NCBI RefSeq assembly: GCF_039545035.1
Contig: NZ_BAABRO010000006.1
Location: 124,001-188,000 of the forward strand
From: Novipirellula caenicola
GTDB lineage: Bacteria > Planctomycetota > Planctomycetia > Pirellulales > Pirellulaceae
Length of the DNA: 64,000 nt
Reading direction: 5' to 3'
The notes under the pieces are model-generated. The model was not told where the DNA came from and searched no databases. It saw only the letters and a list, made by a program, of their open reading frames with translations. This document shows, piece after piece, positions 30,501 through 39,940 of this stretch. A program made the position numbers and the translations under genes. Numbering within the stretch: the stretch's first letter is position 1; each line of letters starts with the position of its first letter.

Positions 30501-30749
30501 TGGCGACTTGGTGGTTGCCGCCGACGAAGTTGCGGTCACATCGGAGTCGGAGTACCCCTTTTTGACTTTTTGTTGAACCAGTTTGTCGAACGATTTTTTA
30601 GCCGCCGCAGCATCATCAAACTCTTTGGTTTGCGATTGGCCGCTGGTTCCGACGCGGCCAAACGTCACCGTGTGCGATTGGCCCTCCAATTCGATATTCC
30701 AGAATTTGTGAGACTTTCCGTCTGAAAAAACAAGCTGGCGGCTGGACAT
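27597..30749 (-). CDS. WGR and DUF4132 domain protein (YehI-like)
   Basis: A 1050-residue protein, first gene of the five-gene operon. Residues ~1-70 form a WGR domain ([12 protein letters not shown], then [16 protein letters not shown], with Phe in place of the signature Trp). A Lys/Ala/Ser/Pro-rich linker with [15 protein letters not shown] follows at ~75-125. The C-terminal ~400 residues contain DUF4132, recognisable by [45 protein letters not shown] and [19 protein letters not shown] domains in PARPs bind nucleic acid, so this could be the sensing subunit. I use the ATG at 30749, with GGGAG upstream, rather than a TTG at 30773. Its short 3' spacing to the MoxR gene (2 bases) shows the unit. 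Confidence 0.9.
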   Translation of the reverse strand: MSSRQLVFSDGKSHKFWNIELEGQSHTVTFGRVGTSGQSQTKEFDDAAAAKKSFDKLVQQKVKKGYSDSDVTATSSAATTKSPAPKSTTKSTKAASKTAGGKSAAGKSAAGKPAAKTEAAAPAADVVTEITHVIDLEPADWALASFRACKPLERGEPKPADIDAGVKRFTSLRTTDYGWTIPYEKLKLPSILAPEEAHFWLCLMTGNPSRLENKAALEKYAEKIVKANKFTGKVSVDEATNLVSKVERRVPQPFMQPLFSLFSADECLQILIKAIQGYKKKQSYDKSELMRSLCNSFRSHVLPYLQPSEIDQLQARIRKTFNPQFEPADSYSSYPAEHYLAAMLGMHDEIQQVVSSWEDDRYRRSDEWIDHYHRPQALLFGLGSAEQVESEWRRLGLRINTPEIARGFLACTEFSALDVVADQICRQTNKDDCTALLKVLGLVRAPEAAEPMLQCRLEAKTPALARDWMAHEIGNAVSGLIDTAGSKGKLADAAIEYLRSVKRIGLESVIEDAVTKAGKKSEGAARVQRDVLDFEEKTFDPLDEKTTPKWLRDALATVELPRVPKLPPWANAAHLPPLTIGDQRLSDEQLLTVLHVLAVTPVTERHSLLTAIKQHVDKGVRDAFAWRLFELWQEDGSVSKNKWAMGTIGHIGDDGCVMKLTPMVRVWPGESQHARAVFGLECLRGVGTNTALMQLSGVAQKLKFKGLKTKAAAFVEDIAKEKGMTRAELEDRVIPDCGLDEMGRREFSFGSRSFSFVLGGDLKPMVRDEAGKIRPNMPKPAAKDDETIANESLSEWKLIKKQIKEVATLQAGRLEQAMVTGRRWSVDDFESLLVKHPLMTHLVQKLIWGSFDAKGNRLGLFRVTEERDYADANDATVAIDKADQIGLMHPLDLSEDERSTWGEVLSDYEIITPFPQLGREIYRLEKGEEKTRQLDRFSGLSLAAPTMVFTLEKLGWVRGVAMDGGCFDEHSKQFPSADVTAVVHYDGVVGMGYIDPDEMLKTETIHFCKGMRDPSGYGWGSEKPLKLSEVSPIVLSEVMADLHVLKSKAK

Positions 30750-30865
30750 CCTTTGCGACTCCCTACAAGGCAAGTTGGCGCTACGAACGGCTTCGATTGC
30801 CGAGTATTATGCCAGAGCGCAGAGGGCTTCGCCATCAACGGAGGGCCTCCGTATTGGCGGTTTCG

Positions 30866-32662
30866 TTAATCTTTGTCGGCGCGGAGCACCGAGACGAAGG
30901 CTTTTTGAGGGATGTTGACGCTGCCGAATTGCTTCATTTTTGCTTTGCCCTTCTTCTGCTTTTCGAGCAGTTTCTTTTTACGCGACACGTCACCGCCATA
31001 CAGTTTCGCCGTGACGTCTTTGCGGTAGGGCTGGATCGTGGCACGCGCGATGATCGTTCCGCCGATCGCACCTTGGATCGGAATCTTGAACTGATGCCGT
31101 GGAATCGCTTCGGCTAACTGTTCGCAGTAATGCAGGGCGCGGGTGCGAGCTTTGTCGCGATGGACCAGATACGAAAGGGCGTCGATCGGTTCCTTGTTCA
31201 CCAAGATATCGACCTTCACCACATCGGTGGGACGATATTCGATCGGTTCATAGTCAAACGATCCGTACCCACGCGTGATCATCTTTAGTTTGCCATAGAA
31301 ATCAAACAACACTTCGCCCAGCGGCATTTCGCTGATCACTTCCAACCGACCCGCCGACAAATAGTTCATCGTTTGATTTTCGGAACGGTGTTCACGACAC
31401 AATTCCATCACCGGTCCGACATACTCTTCGGGGATCAAAATCGACGCTTTGATGTACGGTTCGCTCGACGATTGGATGTTGGTTGGATCGGGCCAATAGC
31501 TTGGGTTGTCGACTTCCAAGGTGCTGCCGTCATTGAGTTCCAAGCGGTACTTCACCGACGGAGCGGAAATGACAAGCCCCAGATCAAATTCGCGTTGCAG
31601 TCGTTCTTGGATGACATCGAGGTGCAGCAGTCCTAGAAAACCACAGCGAAATCCAAATCCCAACGCGGCGGAACTGTCTTTTTCAAACGTCAACGCCGCA
31701 TCGTTGATCGACAATTTTTCGAGCGCCTTGGTGAGATCCGGATACTCATCGGTGCTCATCGGATAGACGGACGAAAACACGACCTGTTTGGCGGGCTGGT
31801 AACCCGGAATCGGTTCCGCCGCCGGCCGATCCAACAGCGTGATCGTATCGCCGATTTCGATGTCTTGAACACTCTTGACGCCTGCGACGATGTAGCCGAC
31901 CTCACCGGCGCTGAGTTGGTCTTTGGGGACAAGTTTGAATTGGTTGTACCCCAATTCGTCGACTTTGTAGTCGCGATCGGCATGCATAAAGTGGATGGTA
32001 TCGCGAGGTTTCAGTGTGCCTTCCATCACACGGCACTGCAGGATCACACCGCGGTACTTGTCAAAGTGAGCGTCGAAGACCAGTGCTTTGACCGGGGCCT
32101 CGGGATCGCCCTTGGGCGGCGGCAAGTGTTCGACAATGCCTTGCAAAACATTGTCGATACCGACGCCCGTTTTTGCGGAAACCGGGATCGCGGCAAACGG
32201 ATCGAGCCCAAGATCCGAATCGATCTCTTCACGAACGCGTTCGACATCGGCGGCCGGCAAGTCGATCTTGTTGATCACCGGCAACAATTCCAAATCGTAT
32301 TCCATCGCGAGATACAAATTGGCAACCGTTTGTGCCTCGACGCCTTGCGAGGCATCGACGACCATCAAGGCTCCCTCGCATGCCATCAGCGAGCGGCGAA
32401 CTTCGTGCGAAAAATCAACGTGGCCAGGCGTATCAATCAGATTCAATTGATAGTCGTGGCCGTCGGTGGCGGTATAGTTCAGCGTGACCGTATTGCTTTT
32501 GATCGTGATCCCACGTTCTCGCTCGATGTCCATCGAGTCGAGCATTTGGTCATGAAACTCACGCTGCGTTACCCCGCCACACGCCTGGATCAATCGGTCG
32601 GCAAGCGTCGATTTACCGTGGTCGATATGGGCGATAATACAAAAGTTCCGGATGCGTTTCAT
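30866..32662 (-). CDS. lepA: elongation factor 4 (LepA)
   Basis: A 598-residue translational GTPase. IRNFCIIAHIDHGKSTLADRLI holds the P-loop, ERERGITIKSNTVTL the switch region, DTPGHVDFSHEV the G3 motif and INKIDLPAAD the G4 motif. The C-terminal basic region TAKLYGGDVSRKKKLLEKQKKGKAKMK is specific to LepA. EF4 promotes back-translocation or rescue of stalled ribosomes. The start at 32662 gives the standard MKRIRNFCIIAHIDHG beginning; the frame open to 32779 is unsupported. It is transcribed towards, but 116 bases from, the WGR operon and is probably separate. Confidence 0.97.
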   Translation of the reverse strand: MKRIRNFCIIAHIDHGKSTLADRLIQACGGVTQREFHDQMLDSMDIERERGITIKSNTVTLNYTATDGHDYQLNLIDTPGHVDFSHEVRRSLMACEGALMVVDASQGVEAQTVANLYLAMEYDLELLPVINKIDLPAADVERVREEIDSDLGLDPFAAIPVSAKTGVGIDNVLQGIVEHLPPPKGDPEAPVKALVFDAHFDKYRGVILQCRVMEGTLKPRDTIHFMHADRDYKVDELGYNQFKLVPKDQLSAGEVGYIVAGVKSVQDIEIGDTITLLDRPAAEPIPGYQPAKQVVFSSVYPMSTDEYPDLTKALEKLSINDAALTFEKDSSAALGFGFRCGFLGLLHLDVIQERLQREFDLGLVISAPSVKYRLELNDGSTLEVDNPSYWPDPTNIQSSSEPYIKASILIPEEYVGPVMELCREHRSENQTMNYLSAGRLEVISEMPLGEVLFDFYGKLKMITRGYGSFDYEPIEYRPTDVVKVDILVNKEPIDALSYLVHRDKARTRALHYCEQLAEAIPRHQFKIPIQGAIGGTIIARATIQPYRKDVTAKLYGGDVSRKKKLLEKQKKGKAKMKQFGSVNIPQKAFVSVLRADKD

Positions 32663-32816
32663 GCTTTGGATTTCACTCGGGATTGTCGGAGTTGGCGTGC
32701 GGCGCAACTGACAATCGTAGTGCATCGAGTGAAAAAACGACAGGGACCAAAAAGCGGCTCGAAGTCGTCCGCCGGGCAATCACGGGCTGGTTGAAAGCGT
32801 TTTTTCCTCGCGATGG

Positions 32817-33185
32817 CTACCGAGGATCTTGCATCGGATGGCGGAACTCTAGTGGGGGGCGGCGAGAATAACGGCCCGGAAAATGGCTGTCGAATTTGTG
32901 CCGAGCGTTGAAATAGGGATCATCCAACAGATCGGGAGCTCGAAAGCTGCCCGATTGATAGGGATCGTTGATGTATCCGTAGCCGTAAAACGGGTAGCCG
33001 TACGGGTTGTGGATGTCGCCGTGATTGCGGCCGTGGTATTGCGTTGCACGCATGCTAAAGCCTGGCGATGACGCTGGCGATTGCCAGTGATGGCGGTGCG
33101 AATGCGTGGGGCAGTTCTGTGCCTGAACTTCGCTGCTGAGGCTGATTCCTAGCGTTAACGCCAGGAAAAACGTGAGTCGAAACAT
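32817..33185 (-). CDS. small secreted His/Tyr/Gly-rich protein
   Basis: A 122-residue exported protein of unknown function. The ATG at 33185 gives a signal peptide (MFRLTFFLALTLGISLSSEVQA); the extension up to 33326 lacks any feature. The mature part is low in hydrophobic residues and rich in His, Tyr, Pro and Gly (THSHRHHW, NPYGYPFYGYGYIND). Histidines near the N-terminus could bind metal. No family is recognised, and similar short exported proteins are scattered through planctomycete genomes. Confidence 0.6.
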   Translation of the reverse strand: MFRLTFFLALTLGISLSSEVQAQNCPTHSHRHHWQSPASSPGFSMRATQYHGRNHGDIHNPYGYPFYGYGYINDPYQSGSFRAPDLLDDPYFNARHKFDSHFPGRYSRRPPLEFRHPMQDPR

Positions 33186-33291
33186 GTCGGATCCATCGGA
33201 AAGTGAGGACGTGCAACCACTTAACCCTACACCGTATTTTCCGCACCAACGGAACAAATTCGCAAATTTGATTGCAGTTCCGCTACGGACG

Positions 33292-33672
33292 TCAATCACC
33301 GCAGGGGTTGCAGCAACTGACTCCACCTTGGATCCCCTGCAAATACTCGCCCGACGGCTCGCGATGTTCCAACGTGAATCGCATGCCTCCCACGGGCAAC
33401 GCCTCGGTCTCTTCCGCCGTCAATTGCAAACGCCAAATTCCCCCCTGTTCGAATGCACAACGTTGCGGATCGGTCACTTCGACCACGACCGTGTTGTCGT
33501 CGATTTGGCTGTAGACGCGAAATCGAGGTTGGTGTCCCGCCCAATCGACCCGCATTCCGTTGACGTTGTCGGCGATTTCGAACGTCAAATCGCAGGCTTG
33601 TCGTGGTTGCACACGAATCCACGACGAAGGGTAAGTGGCACGCTGTGTTAACGGTTTGGCGCGTATTGTCAT
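33292..33672 (-). CDS. small beta-rich hypothetical protein
   Basis: A 126-residue protein beginning at the ATG at 33672; a TTG seven codons earlier is possible. The pattern DLTFEIADNVNGMRVDWAG, RFRVYSQIDDNTVVVEV and GIWRLQLTAEETEALPVGGMRFTLE alternates as in a small beta sandwich and is loosely like the N-terminal domain of phage baseplate BppU proteins. The C-terminus ends in CCNPCGD, a Cys cluster. There are no phage genes around it, so any phage origin is only a guess. The gap to the next gene is 106 bases. Confidence 0.55.
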   Translation of the reverse strand: MTIRAKPLTQRATYPSSWIRVQPRQACDLTFEIADNVNGMRVDWAGHQPRFRVYSQIDDNTVVVEVTDPQRCAFEQGGIWRLQLTAEETEALPVGGMRFTLEHREPSGEYLQGIQGGVSCCNPCGD

Positions 33673-34069
33673 GATGATCGATTTTTTTGACAAGGAACGA
33701 CGTTACCGACAAAACGGAGCGTCCGTGATGCGGTTCCATGTAGCACCCACGCCGCTTGTGTCCAACGCAGCACTGCGAAGTGCAATGGCTGTGCCGAGGG
33801 CCGCGGGCGCGACAAGACGACAACGGTAACAGCGTTCATCCCGGCATTGCGGCGAATGCTATGGAAGAAACCGTTGCCCGTCGTCAACAAACCTGTCTCA
33901 CGTCACAACGATTTCATTTGTAGAAGTTGCTTCGATACCGTGCATCACGGATTCCGTGTCGTTGCGAAGTGATGCAGCTCAAAGCAAACGTACCGATGTC
34001 GCGGTGAGGCGGCTATGAAGACAGAGGTCGAAGAAGATGGCTTCACGCAACACAATTTCGATACAAAAT
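33673..34069. other. intergenic region of about 400 bases
   Basis: No gene, repeat or clear terminator is visible. Short overlapping frames on both strands have no family features. Confidence 0.4.
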
Positions 34070-36088
34070 CTATTTTGCGGTCAATTTAGCCAATTCGTGG
34101 CTGAGCGAGTTCAGGTTGCGTGCGGCCTGTTCGATGTGACCGATGGTTTGGACGTTGTTTTGCGTGACGCGATTGATATCTCGAATCCCTTCGTTCAATT
34201 GGCTGACGCCTGCGGCTTGTTGGTTGGCCGATGCGGAAATCCGCATTGCGGATTCCGCGGAAACTGCCAACAGCGTGACGAGTTGATTGATGGTTTCGCC
34301 GGCGCTTTTGACCACCCGGCTAGCCGCTTGCACCGCGTTGTGACCCTCTTCGGTGGAATGCACCGCATCTTTGGTCGCCTCTTGGATTTCGCTTAGAATC
34401 TTGCGGACTTGATTGGTCGCCTGTTTGGATTGCTGCGCCAATGATTTGACCTCGGATGCCACGACGGCAAAGCCGCGGCCGTGTTCGCCGGCACGCGATG
34501 CTTCGACCGCCGCATTGAGGGCGAGGACGTTGGTTTGTTCGGCGATGTCCTTGACGGTCGCGGTGATCTCGCCGATCGCTTGGGCGCGTTCGGACAACAA
34601 CAAGATTCGCTCGGCAAGCGACTCGACGCGGTTTTGCACCTGCAACATCGCGGTGATGGATTCTTCGATCGCGGTCCGGCCGGCATTGCCGACGTCGTCC
34701 GCTTGACGGGCTGATTCTGCGACTTCTTGCGATCGCTCGGCGGCCTGTTTCGCGGTTTGTGCGATTTCGTTGACCGTGGATACCGTTTCCGAAACGCTTG
34801 CGGCTTGTTCCTGTGTCCCCGAGGCCTGCTTGGATGTGGTGGCGAGAATCTGGTCGCTTGCCACGGCCAATCGTTGAACCGCATCGCGAATCGCATGAAA
34901 CAACTTTTGCCGCTCGGCTTCGGTCTGTTTTCGCGACGTGATGTCCTGCAATGTCGCAATGAACAGTTTTTGATCCATGTAATTCATCTCACGCACACGC
35001 AGCGCGATTGGGAATTCGTGTCCTTGGCAAGTGTGCGCCATGACTTCGTGTTCATCTTCGCTCGCCACGGGATTTGCATCACCCACCTGCCACGCGGTGC
35101 CAAGCGCGGGAACCAATGGCTCGATCGCGGTACCGATCACATCGTCACTGCGACATTCGAGCAACCGTTCCGCTGCGGCGTTCATTGATCTGACCTTGCC
35201 CTCGGCATCGATCGTCACGATGCCATCGGCGGTTGAATTCAGTACCGCCAACGTGCGGCGTTCCTCGTAGGACAATCGGCCCAGAGTCGATTGCATGTTT
35301 TCGACCATCTGGTTAAACGCGGTGGCCAACGTACCGAGTTCATCTTTGGACCGGATCTCGATCCGTTCGTTCAACCCGTCAATCGACGCGGTCGACGCCA
35401 TCCCCGAAATTCGTGTCGCCACATTACGCATCGTTTCCAGCGGGCCAATGATGCTGTTTGCGGTGAGGTAGCCGACCGCGGCGACTAGCAGCGTCAACGC
35501 AACGATCACGATGATGTAAGTTTGTCGCGCGGCGACGTAGCGGCTTTGCGCCGACTCGTATACATGGTCGGCGTTGTCTTCGATCGCTTGCATCCACAAA
35601 TCGAGGTCGCGTTTGACTTCGGCAAATTGTTGCTGTTCCGCCTGGATCGCATTGATAAATGCTTCTTCGCGATAATCGTCCAAAACCTTGCCCGTCGTCA
35701 CGTCTTTGATGCGTTTGTATCGACTCCATGTTTCGCGCAGGTCGCGAAAAGTCGAAATTTCTGCGGCGTCGTTCGAGGAGGTATTCCAATTTTCAAAGGC
35801 CAAGTCGATTTGTTTGCTTTTGGCTTGTTGCTGCCGATTGAGTTGCCGCTGCAAATCGTCGTCGGGCGCCATCACGAGGGTCAGCGAAAGTTGGCGTAGT
35901 TCATTCAGCGGTTCGGCAATCTCGACCGCCCCGCGGCGCAACTTCAACGCGGTATCACGCACGTCGTTGACGGAGCGGAACGTGATTCGTGTCGTCAGAA
36001 TTCCATAGACTCCCATCGCACAGAACGCGATCACCGAGATCGTCACCAGCAGCAACAATTTGATCCAAACGCCACGATTTCGCATCAC
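34070..36088 (-). CDS. methyl-accepting chemotaxis protein with HAMP and PAS domains
   Basis: A 672-residue transmembrane chemoreceptor. Helix TM1 is at ~9-31 ([23 protein letters not shown]), a periplasmic four-helix sensor of ~160 residues follows, TM2 is at ~192-214 ([19 protein letters not shown]), then HAMP (~212-268), a cytoplasmic PAS domain (~277-390, [23 protein letters not shown]) and the coiled-coil signalling domain. The hairpin tip [31 protein letters not shown] is intact; methylation sites of the form EQAAS are visible. There is no C-terminal CheR-tethering pentapeptide. The ATGA overlap with the upstream binding-protein gene links the two. Confidence 0.94.
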   Translation of the reverse strand: MMRNRGVWIKLLLLVTISVIAFCAMGVYGILTTRITFRSVNDVRDTALKLRRGAVEIAEPLNELRQLSLTLVMAPDDDLQRQLNRQQQAKSKQIDLAFENWNTSSNDAAEISTFRDLRETWSRYKRIKDVTTGKVLDDYREEAFINAIQAEQQQFAEVKRDLDLWMQAIEDNADHVYESAQSRYVAARQTYIIVIVALTLLVAAVGYLTANSIIGPLETMRNVATRISGMASTASIDGLNERIEIRSKDELGTLATAFNQMVENMQSTLGRLSYEERRTLAVLNSTADGIVTIDAEGKVRSMNAAAERLLECRSDDVIGTAIEPLVPALGTAWQVGDANPVASEDEHEVMAHTCQGHEFPIALRVREMNYMDQKLFIATLQDITSRKQTEAERQKLFHAIRDAVQRLAVASDQILATTSKQASGTQEQAASVSETVSTVNEIAQTAKQAAERSQEVAESARQADDVGNAGRTAIEESITAMLQVQNRVESLAERILLLSERAQAIGEITATVKDIAEQTNVLALNAAVEASRAGEHGRGFAVVASEVKSLAQQSKQATNQVRKILSEIQEATKDAVHSTEEGHNAVQAASRVVKSAGETINQLVTLLAVSAESAMRISASANQQAAGVSQLNEGIRDINRVTQNNVQTIGHIEQAARNLNSLSHELAKLTAK

Positions 36089-37806
36089 TTGGACTCCTGG
36101 TCAATGGACATGCGAGTGATTCGCACCGGGCCTTTGGAGGATTCAGGGTACGGGCCGCGGCGGACAGACCAATGTTGATCGGTGATTTGGATCTTCCACA
36201 GCGGAGCACAGGCCATTTTATATGGGCGATACACGACTTCCTTGTTGACCGCCATGACTCGGTTGGGGGTTGGCACAAACAACATGTAAGCCTCGTCATA
36301 TGCCCGCCGAATGATGTTGGCGGTGATCTCGCTGAACTGGGGATCCTCAACGCTGACGCGGAACATTTCATCGATGTAATGGTTCATGACTGGATCGGGA
36401 TAGACCGTGCTCCAGACGTTGGTGGTGCGGTAGACGAGAAATGCGGTGTAGGGATGATTGAAAAACCAATCGTCATTACCCCACACCAATAAATCCCAGT
36501 CGACTTGGTTTTTCCCCGCATTGGTGGATAACAGCGGCCCAAAAATTTCCGCTTCGCTGGGGGCCGTCGTGATCTGTAGTGTCACGCCGACTCGGTTCAA
36601 TTGTGATTCGATTCCACGCCACATCGAAAGAAATCGATTTTGCGTTAGCACTTTTAATTGCAGACCGCTGAGAATTGATCTCAAGCGGGCCTGTTGGCTT
36701 GGCGTGTAGGGATCGTTGACTTCGGAAAACGGTTTTAGCGTTTTGACTACTTCGCGTACGCCCGGAAAATAAGGCGACGCCATGGTGGGCGAAAGCGTTC
36801 CCTCGTTGTCAAAGACAAAGTACAGCAGGTTTCGCTGGTTCAACGCTTCGTTCAGCGCACGTCGGACCGACTTGTCGCGAAGTTTGGGGTTGCCGTTGAT
36901 CATATTGATATGAATGGCAATGTTGTTGTTGGACGGCGATGTGATGACTTTGGCAAAGGGAGACAAAATCGTCTCGACTTTCGATTCGGGCGGAATGTCG
37001 GTGATGTCGACCTCGCCTTCGCGATGCAGTGTTTTGTTTTTTGCATCGACTGCGTCCAGTTGGGTGAAAACCGTGATCGTTTCGACCTTGGGGTATTCTG
37101 GATTCCAGTAGTAAGGATTCGCGGTCAAAACCGCCTTGTCGGTTTGTCGGTCGCCTTCGATATAGCCTTCACTCAAGATGTACGGCCCCAAGCCATAGGG
37201 GCCAGGACGCGACAGATTGGGACAACTTGCTTTGCCGTTCCAGCCACCACAGACCCGAAGGTACTCGGACGTGTAAAACTGCATCCAAACCAAATCGTTC
37301 ATGAAGCAACCGTATTCTTCGGTCAAATGAAACCGCACCGTGTAGTCGTCGATCTTTTCGACGAAGTCAAACACTTGGTCGATCTTGCTATAGGTCGTGG
37401 GTTGCTTTTTAAACGCATCCATGTTCTCGACCACCGCGTCCGCATCAAACGGGCTGCCGTCTTGAAACCGGACTCCTTTTCGCAGTTGGAATTCATAGGT
37501 TGTTTCGTCGATTTGCTGATGGGACACTGCCATGTCGTACTCCCACCCCTGAGCATTGTCCGACGGTTTGATCATCGCTCCGTTGATGGCGTGCGACGTA
37601 TACAAATACGGCAAACTGGGCAGGCATACTTTGACGTGGGATCCGGACGCCGCCTTGGGCAGCGCGCGTTTGGGAGCGTCATCGGCGCGAAGTCGCAGCG
37701 GCTCGATCGGCGTGACGGGTTCCTTTGCCACCAACCGCATCACGATGAGATCGTGGGGGATGGCAATGATCGCCAAGGCGAGAAGGAAGCGGGGTTTTAA
37801 AACCAT
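36085..37806 (-). CDS. extracellular solute-binding protein, family 5 (oligopeptide type), paired with chemoreceptor
   Basis: A 573-residue periplasmic binding protein of the DppA/OppA class. The N-terminal hydrophobic stretch ([17 protein letters not shown]) acts as signal or anchor. Family blocks include [54 protein letters not shown] and [16 protein letters not shown]. These proteins bind peptides or other small ligands, usually for an ABC transporter; no permease or ATPase gene is adjacent. Because its stop overlaps the start of the MCP gene by four bases, the pair looks like a dedicated ligand-sensing unit. Several Cys ([10 protein letters not shown]) are unusual for the family. Confidence 0.92.
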   Translation of the reverse strand: MVLKPRFLLALAIIAIPHDLIVMRLVAKEPVTPIEPLRLRADDAPKRALPKAASGSHVKVCLPSLPYLYTSHAINGAMIKPSDNAQGWEYDMAVSHQQIDETTYEFQLRKGVRFQDGSPFDADAVVENMDAFKKQPTTYSKIDQVFDFVEKIDDYTVRFHLTEEYGCFMNDLVWMQFYTSEYLRVCGGWNGKASCPNLSRPGPYGLGPYILSEGYIEGDRQTDKAVLTANPYYWNPEYPKVETITVFTQLDAVDAKNKTLHREGEVDITDIPPESKVETILSPFAKVITSPSNNNIAIHINMINGNPKLRDKSVRRALNEALNQRNLLYFVFDNEGTLSPTMASPYFPGVREVVKTLKPFSEVNDPYTPSQQARLRSILSGLQLKVLTQNRFLSMWRGIESQLNRVGVTLQITTAPSEAEIFGPLLSTNAGKNQVDWDLLVWGNDDWFFNHPYTAFLVYRTTNVWSTVYPDPVMNHYIDEMFRVSVEDPQFSEITANIIRRAYDEAYMLFVPTPNRVMAVNKEVVYRPYKMACAPLWKIQITDQHWSVRRGPYPESSKGPVRITRMSIDQESK

Positions 37807-37973
37807 GGACGCGTTCTCAGGACGAGGGGCGTCAGCGCAGTTTGAACATTGTCAAACATTACATCGACGAAAAGGCGGTCGCATGTCGTAGTTTAGCTGG
37901 TGCGTGGCAGTACAACTAAGTTAATTAAAAACTTATCGATAAGCGAAAGAATTGGCGCTGATTTGCGGCAGAT

Positions 37974-38873
37974 TTATCGCGGTATCCACAGTCGGACACG
38001 CTGTTTGTATTGCCGGTACCGTTCGCCAAATCGCTGGTCCAAGTCGGCTTCTTCGACCGGACGAACGAAACAGTGCCAAACGAAACCGCCCGCGATTGCG
38101 TAGATGAACACAACGAAGCTGCCGTGATACCATCCGACCGCGATCCCTTGCACAATTCCCGCCAATGCCATCGGGTTGCGGACGAAGCGGTAAGGACCCG
38201 CGTCCACCAATTTCGGTGCCGTTGCCGTGGGTAACGGTGTGCCATCGCCACGGACCGCCATCGCCCATCCGCTCCACAATCCCAACAGCGATGCGGCGGT
38301 GAACAATGTGATCGACCCAGAGGTTTGTCCGGGGTGCAAAAAAAGAGGCCAGTGCAATCGTGTTTGGAACTCGACGATGCCCTCGGGCAAGATCCATAGA
38401 AAGACGCTCCAAAAAATCGCCGTCTGAGTGAACGTCCAAACGATTGCCGATGTCCTGTTCAGCGGTGTCTCGCGAATCGTAGCGGGCGTTTGATGCGGCG
38501 TTCCGTAAATGGTGGCCATCGCCAACGTCATTCCCGCCATGCAAACCATCAGCGACGCGGCGATCCAGGCTTGGTCCGTAATGATGCTGACACCGATGCA
38601 GTAGAATGTTGGATACCAGAGGGCAGCGGCGAGCGACCAAACCGCCGTGGACGCCCACGCTTTTTCACTTGTGATCGCGATCGCTGTCATGCTCGATCCG
38701 GCAATCAGCAACAAGAAATCGGCAAGCCAAAAACCAAGGAGCGTTTCCCGCGGCCACGATGCAGGATGGAACCAAGACACACTGCTGGGCACAAACCACA
38801 GCATGCTCCACCAAGCTGCCGTAGCGACAGCTTGGACAATCAAATAGCTCGTGACGATTTGTTTGGCATTCAT
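37974..38873 (-). CDS. integral membrane methyltransferase (PEMT/ICMT-like)
   Basis: A 299-residue membrane protein with about seven hydrophobic helices. The C-terminal ~110 residues have the phospholipid/isoprenylcysteine methyltransferase pattern: TAPKLVDAGPYRFVRNPMALAGIV, then RPVEEADLDQRFGERYRQYKQRV, where the conserved Arg-Asn-Pro and the Glu-Glu before the tail bind SAM. The substrate is a lipid or prenylated molecule, not inferable here. The N-terminal half (~150 residues) is additional membrane sequence without known homology. It is transcribed divergently from the nucleotidyltransferase pair with 123 bases between. Confidence 0.85.
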   Translation of the reverse strand: MNAKQIVTSYLIVQAVATAAWWSMLWFVPSSVSWFHPASWPRETLLGFWLADFLLLIAGSSMTAIAITSEKAWASTAVWSLAAALWYPTFYCIGVSIITDQAWIAASLMVCMAGMTLAMATIYGTPHQTPATIRETPLNRTSAIVWTFTQTAIFWSVFLWILPEGIVEFQTRLHWPLFLHPGQTSGSITLFTAASLLGLWSGWAMAVRGDGTPLPTATAPKLVDAGPYRFVRNPMALAGIVQGIAVGWYHGSFVVFIYAIAGGFVWHCFVRPVEEADLDQRFGERYRQYKQRVRLWIPR

Positions 38874-38996
38874 CGTAACGAACTTAACCGAATTATTTCA
38901 GACATCATCACCCAAGAACTTATTGCTGTGAATCGTAAACCGACCCAACCGCTGATCTATTCGGCTGGTACTCAAGTGGTGGCTCAAAAGGACGTC

Positions 38997-39872
38997 ATGA
39001 CAGCGAACGACCGGGTGGCTCATCCGGCAGGTGCCGTCGGAGTGATCGTTCGCTGTCCGATCGACCGAACGCATGCGTACCGAGTTAAATTTGCAGACGG
39101 GTTCGAAGCCCCGATTCATCACGACCAAATGGTTCGGTTGTCCGAGTACAAGAGTCAATCGATTCGGACCGACACGTCGCCGCTGATGAGTGCGGGACTT
39201 TACGACCGAGTGATCTATCGCTGTGTGATTGGGTCGCGTGCGTATGGGCTGGATGATCACGACTCGGATACCGATCGACGTGGTGTTTATTTGCCGCCCG
39301 CGGAATTGCAATGGTCGCTCTATGGCGTGCCCGACCAACTGGAGAATGACGAGACACAAGAGGTTTATTGGGAGCTGCAGAAGTTTATCATCTTGGCACT
39401 CAAAGCGAACCCCAACGTGCTGGAGTGTCTCTATTCGCCCATCGTCGATTCGGTGACGCCGCTGGGGCGTGAACTGCTTGAGATGCGAGACGCGTTTTTG
39501 TCGAAATTAGTTTTTCAGACGTATTCAGGCTATGTCGCGTCGCAATTCAAAAAAATGCAAACCGATAACCGCAACCAAGGACGTGTGAAGTGGAAGCACG
39601 TGATGCATTTGGTGCGATTGCTGATGTCGGGAACGTTCGTGCTTCGCGAAGGGGGGGTGCGAGTCGAAGTGGGCGAGCATCGTGAATCATTGTTGAGGAT
39701 CAAACGAGGGGAGATGTCGTTTGCGGATGCGGATCGATGGCGTCGAGAATTGCAAGTGGAATTTGAATCGGCGTTTAAGTCGACGAAATTGCCTGATCGG
39801 CCGGATTACGAACGCGCCAACGCGTTTCTTGTCGATGCACGTCGACGGGCCTTGGAAATCGAGTTGCCGTGA
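38997..39872 (+). CDS. nucleotidyltransferase of the COG3541 (RlaP-like) type with N-terminal SH3-like domain
   Basis: A 291-residue protein. The start at 38997 has AAAGGAC upstream; the longer frame from 38490 runs across the divergent methyltransferase and is rejected. Residues ~1-55 (AHPAGAVGVIVRCP, AYRVKFADGFEAPIH) look like a small SH3-type barrel. The nucleotidyltransferase core has IGSRAYGLDDHDSDTDRRG, the G-S and D-x-D metal-binding motif, near 78-96. ELQKFIILALKANPNVLECLYSP matches the COG3541 family. A third carboxylate in the usual place is not clear (QEVYWELQKF), so catalysis needs care. The RlaP group is associated with RNA ligases and RNA repair; here no ligase is adjacent. It is followed by a second, paralogous gene. 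Confidence 0.85.
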   Translation: MTANDRVAHPAGAVGVIVRCPIDRTHAYRVKFADGFEAPIHHDQMVRLSEYKSQSIRTDTSPLMSAGLYDRVIYRCVIGSRAYGLDDHDSDTDRRGVYLPPAELQWSLYGVPDQLENDETQEVYWELQKFIILALKANPNVLECLYSPIVDSVTPLGRELLEMRDAFLSKLVFQTYSGYVASQFKKMQTDNRNQGRVKWKHVMHLVRLLMSGTFVLREGGVRVEVGEHRESLLRIKRGEMSFADADRWRRELQVEFESAFKSTKLPDRPDYERANAFLVDARRRALEIELP

Positions 39873-39940
39873 TCGAGCGGTGGCAGAAAAGCGGTGTAGG
39901 AAAGATTGCGTGAATCTAAGACGGGTACCGGAGGATTGCG

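Noticed and set aside
20771-30749. Reading the MoxR-VWA cluster as an established phage-defence island
   Set aside because: There is no nuclease, restriction-modification, toxin or retron gene adjacent, and no published function of this exact set that I can cite; defence is kept only as a hypothesis.
36085-37806. Complete oligopeptide ABC transporter operon
   Set aside because: No permease or ATPase gene lies on either side; only the binding protein is present.
38490-38996. N-terminal extension of the first nucleotidyltransferase
   Set aside because: It lies over the divergent methyltransferase gene, has low-complexity basic content and a better start with AAAGGAC exists at 38997.
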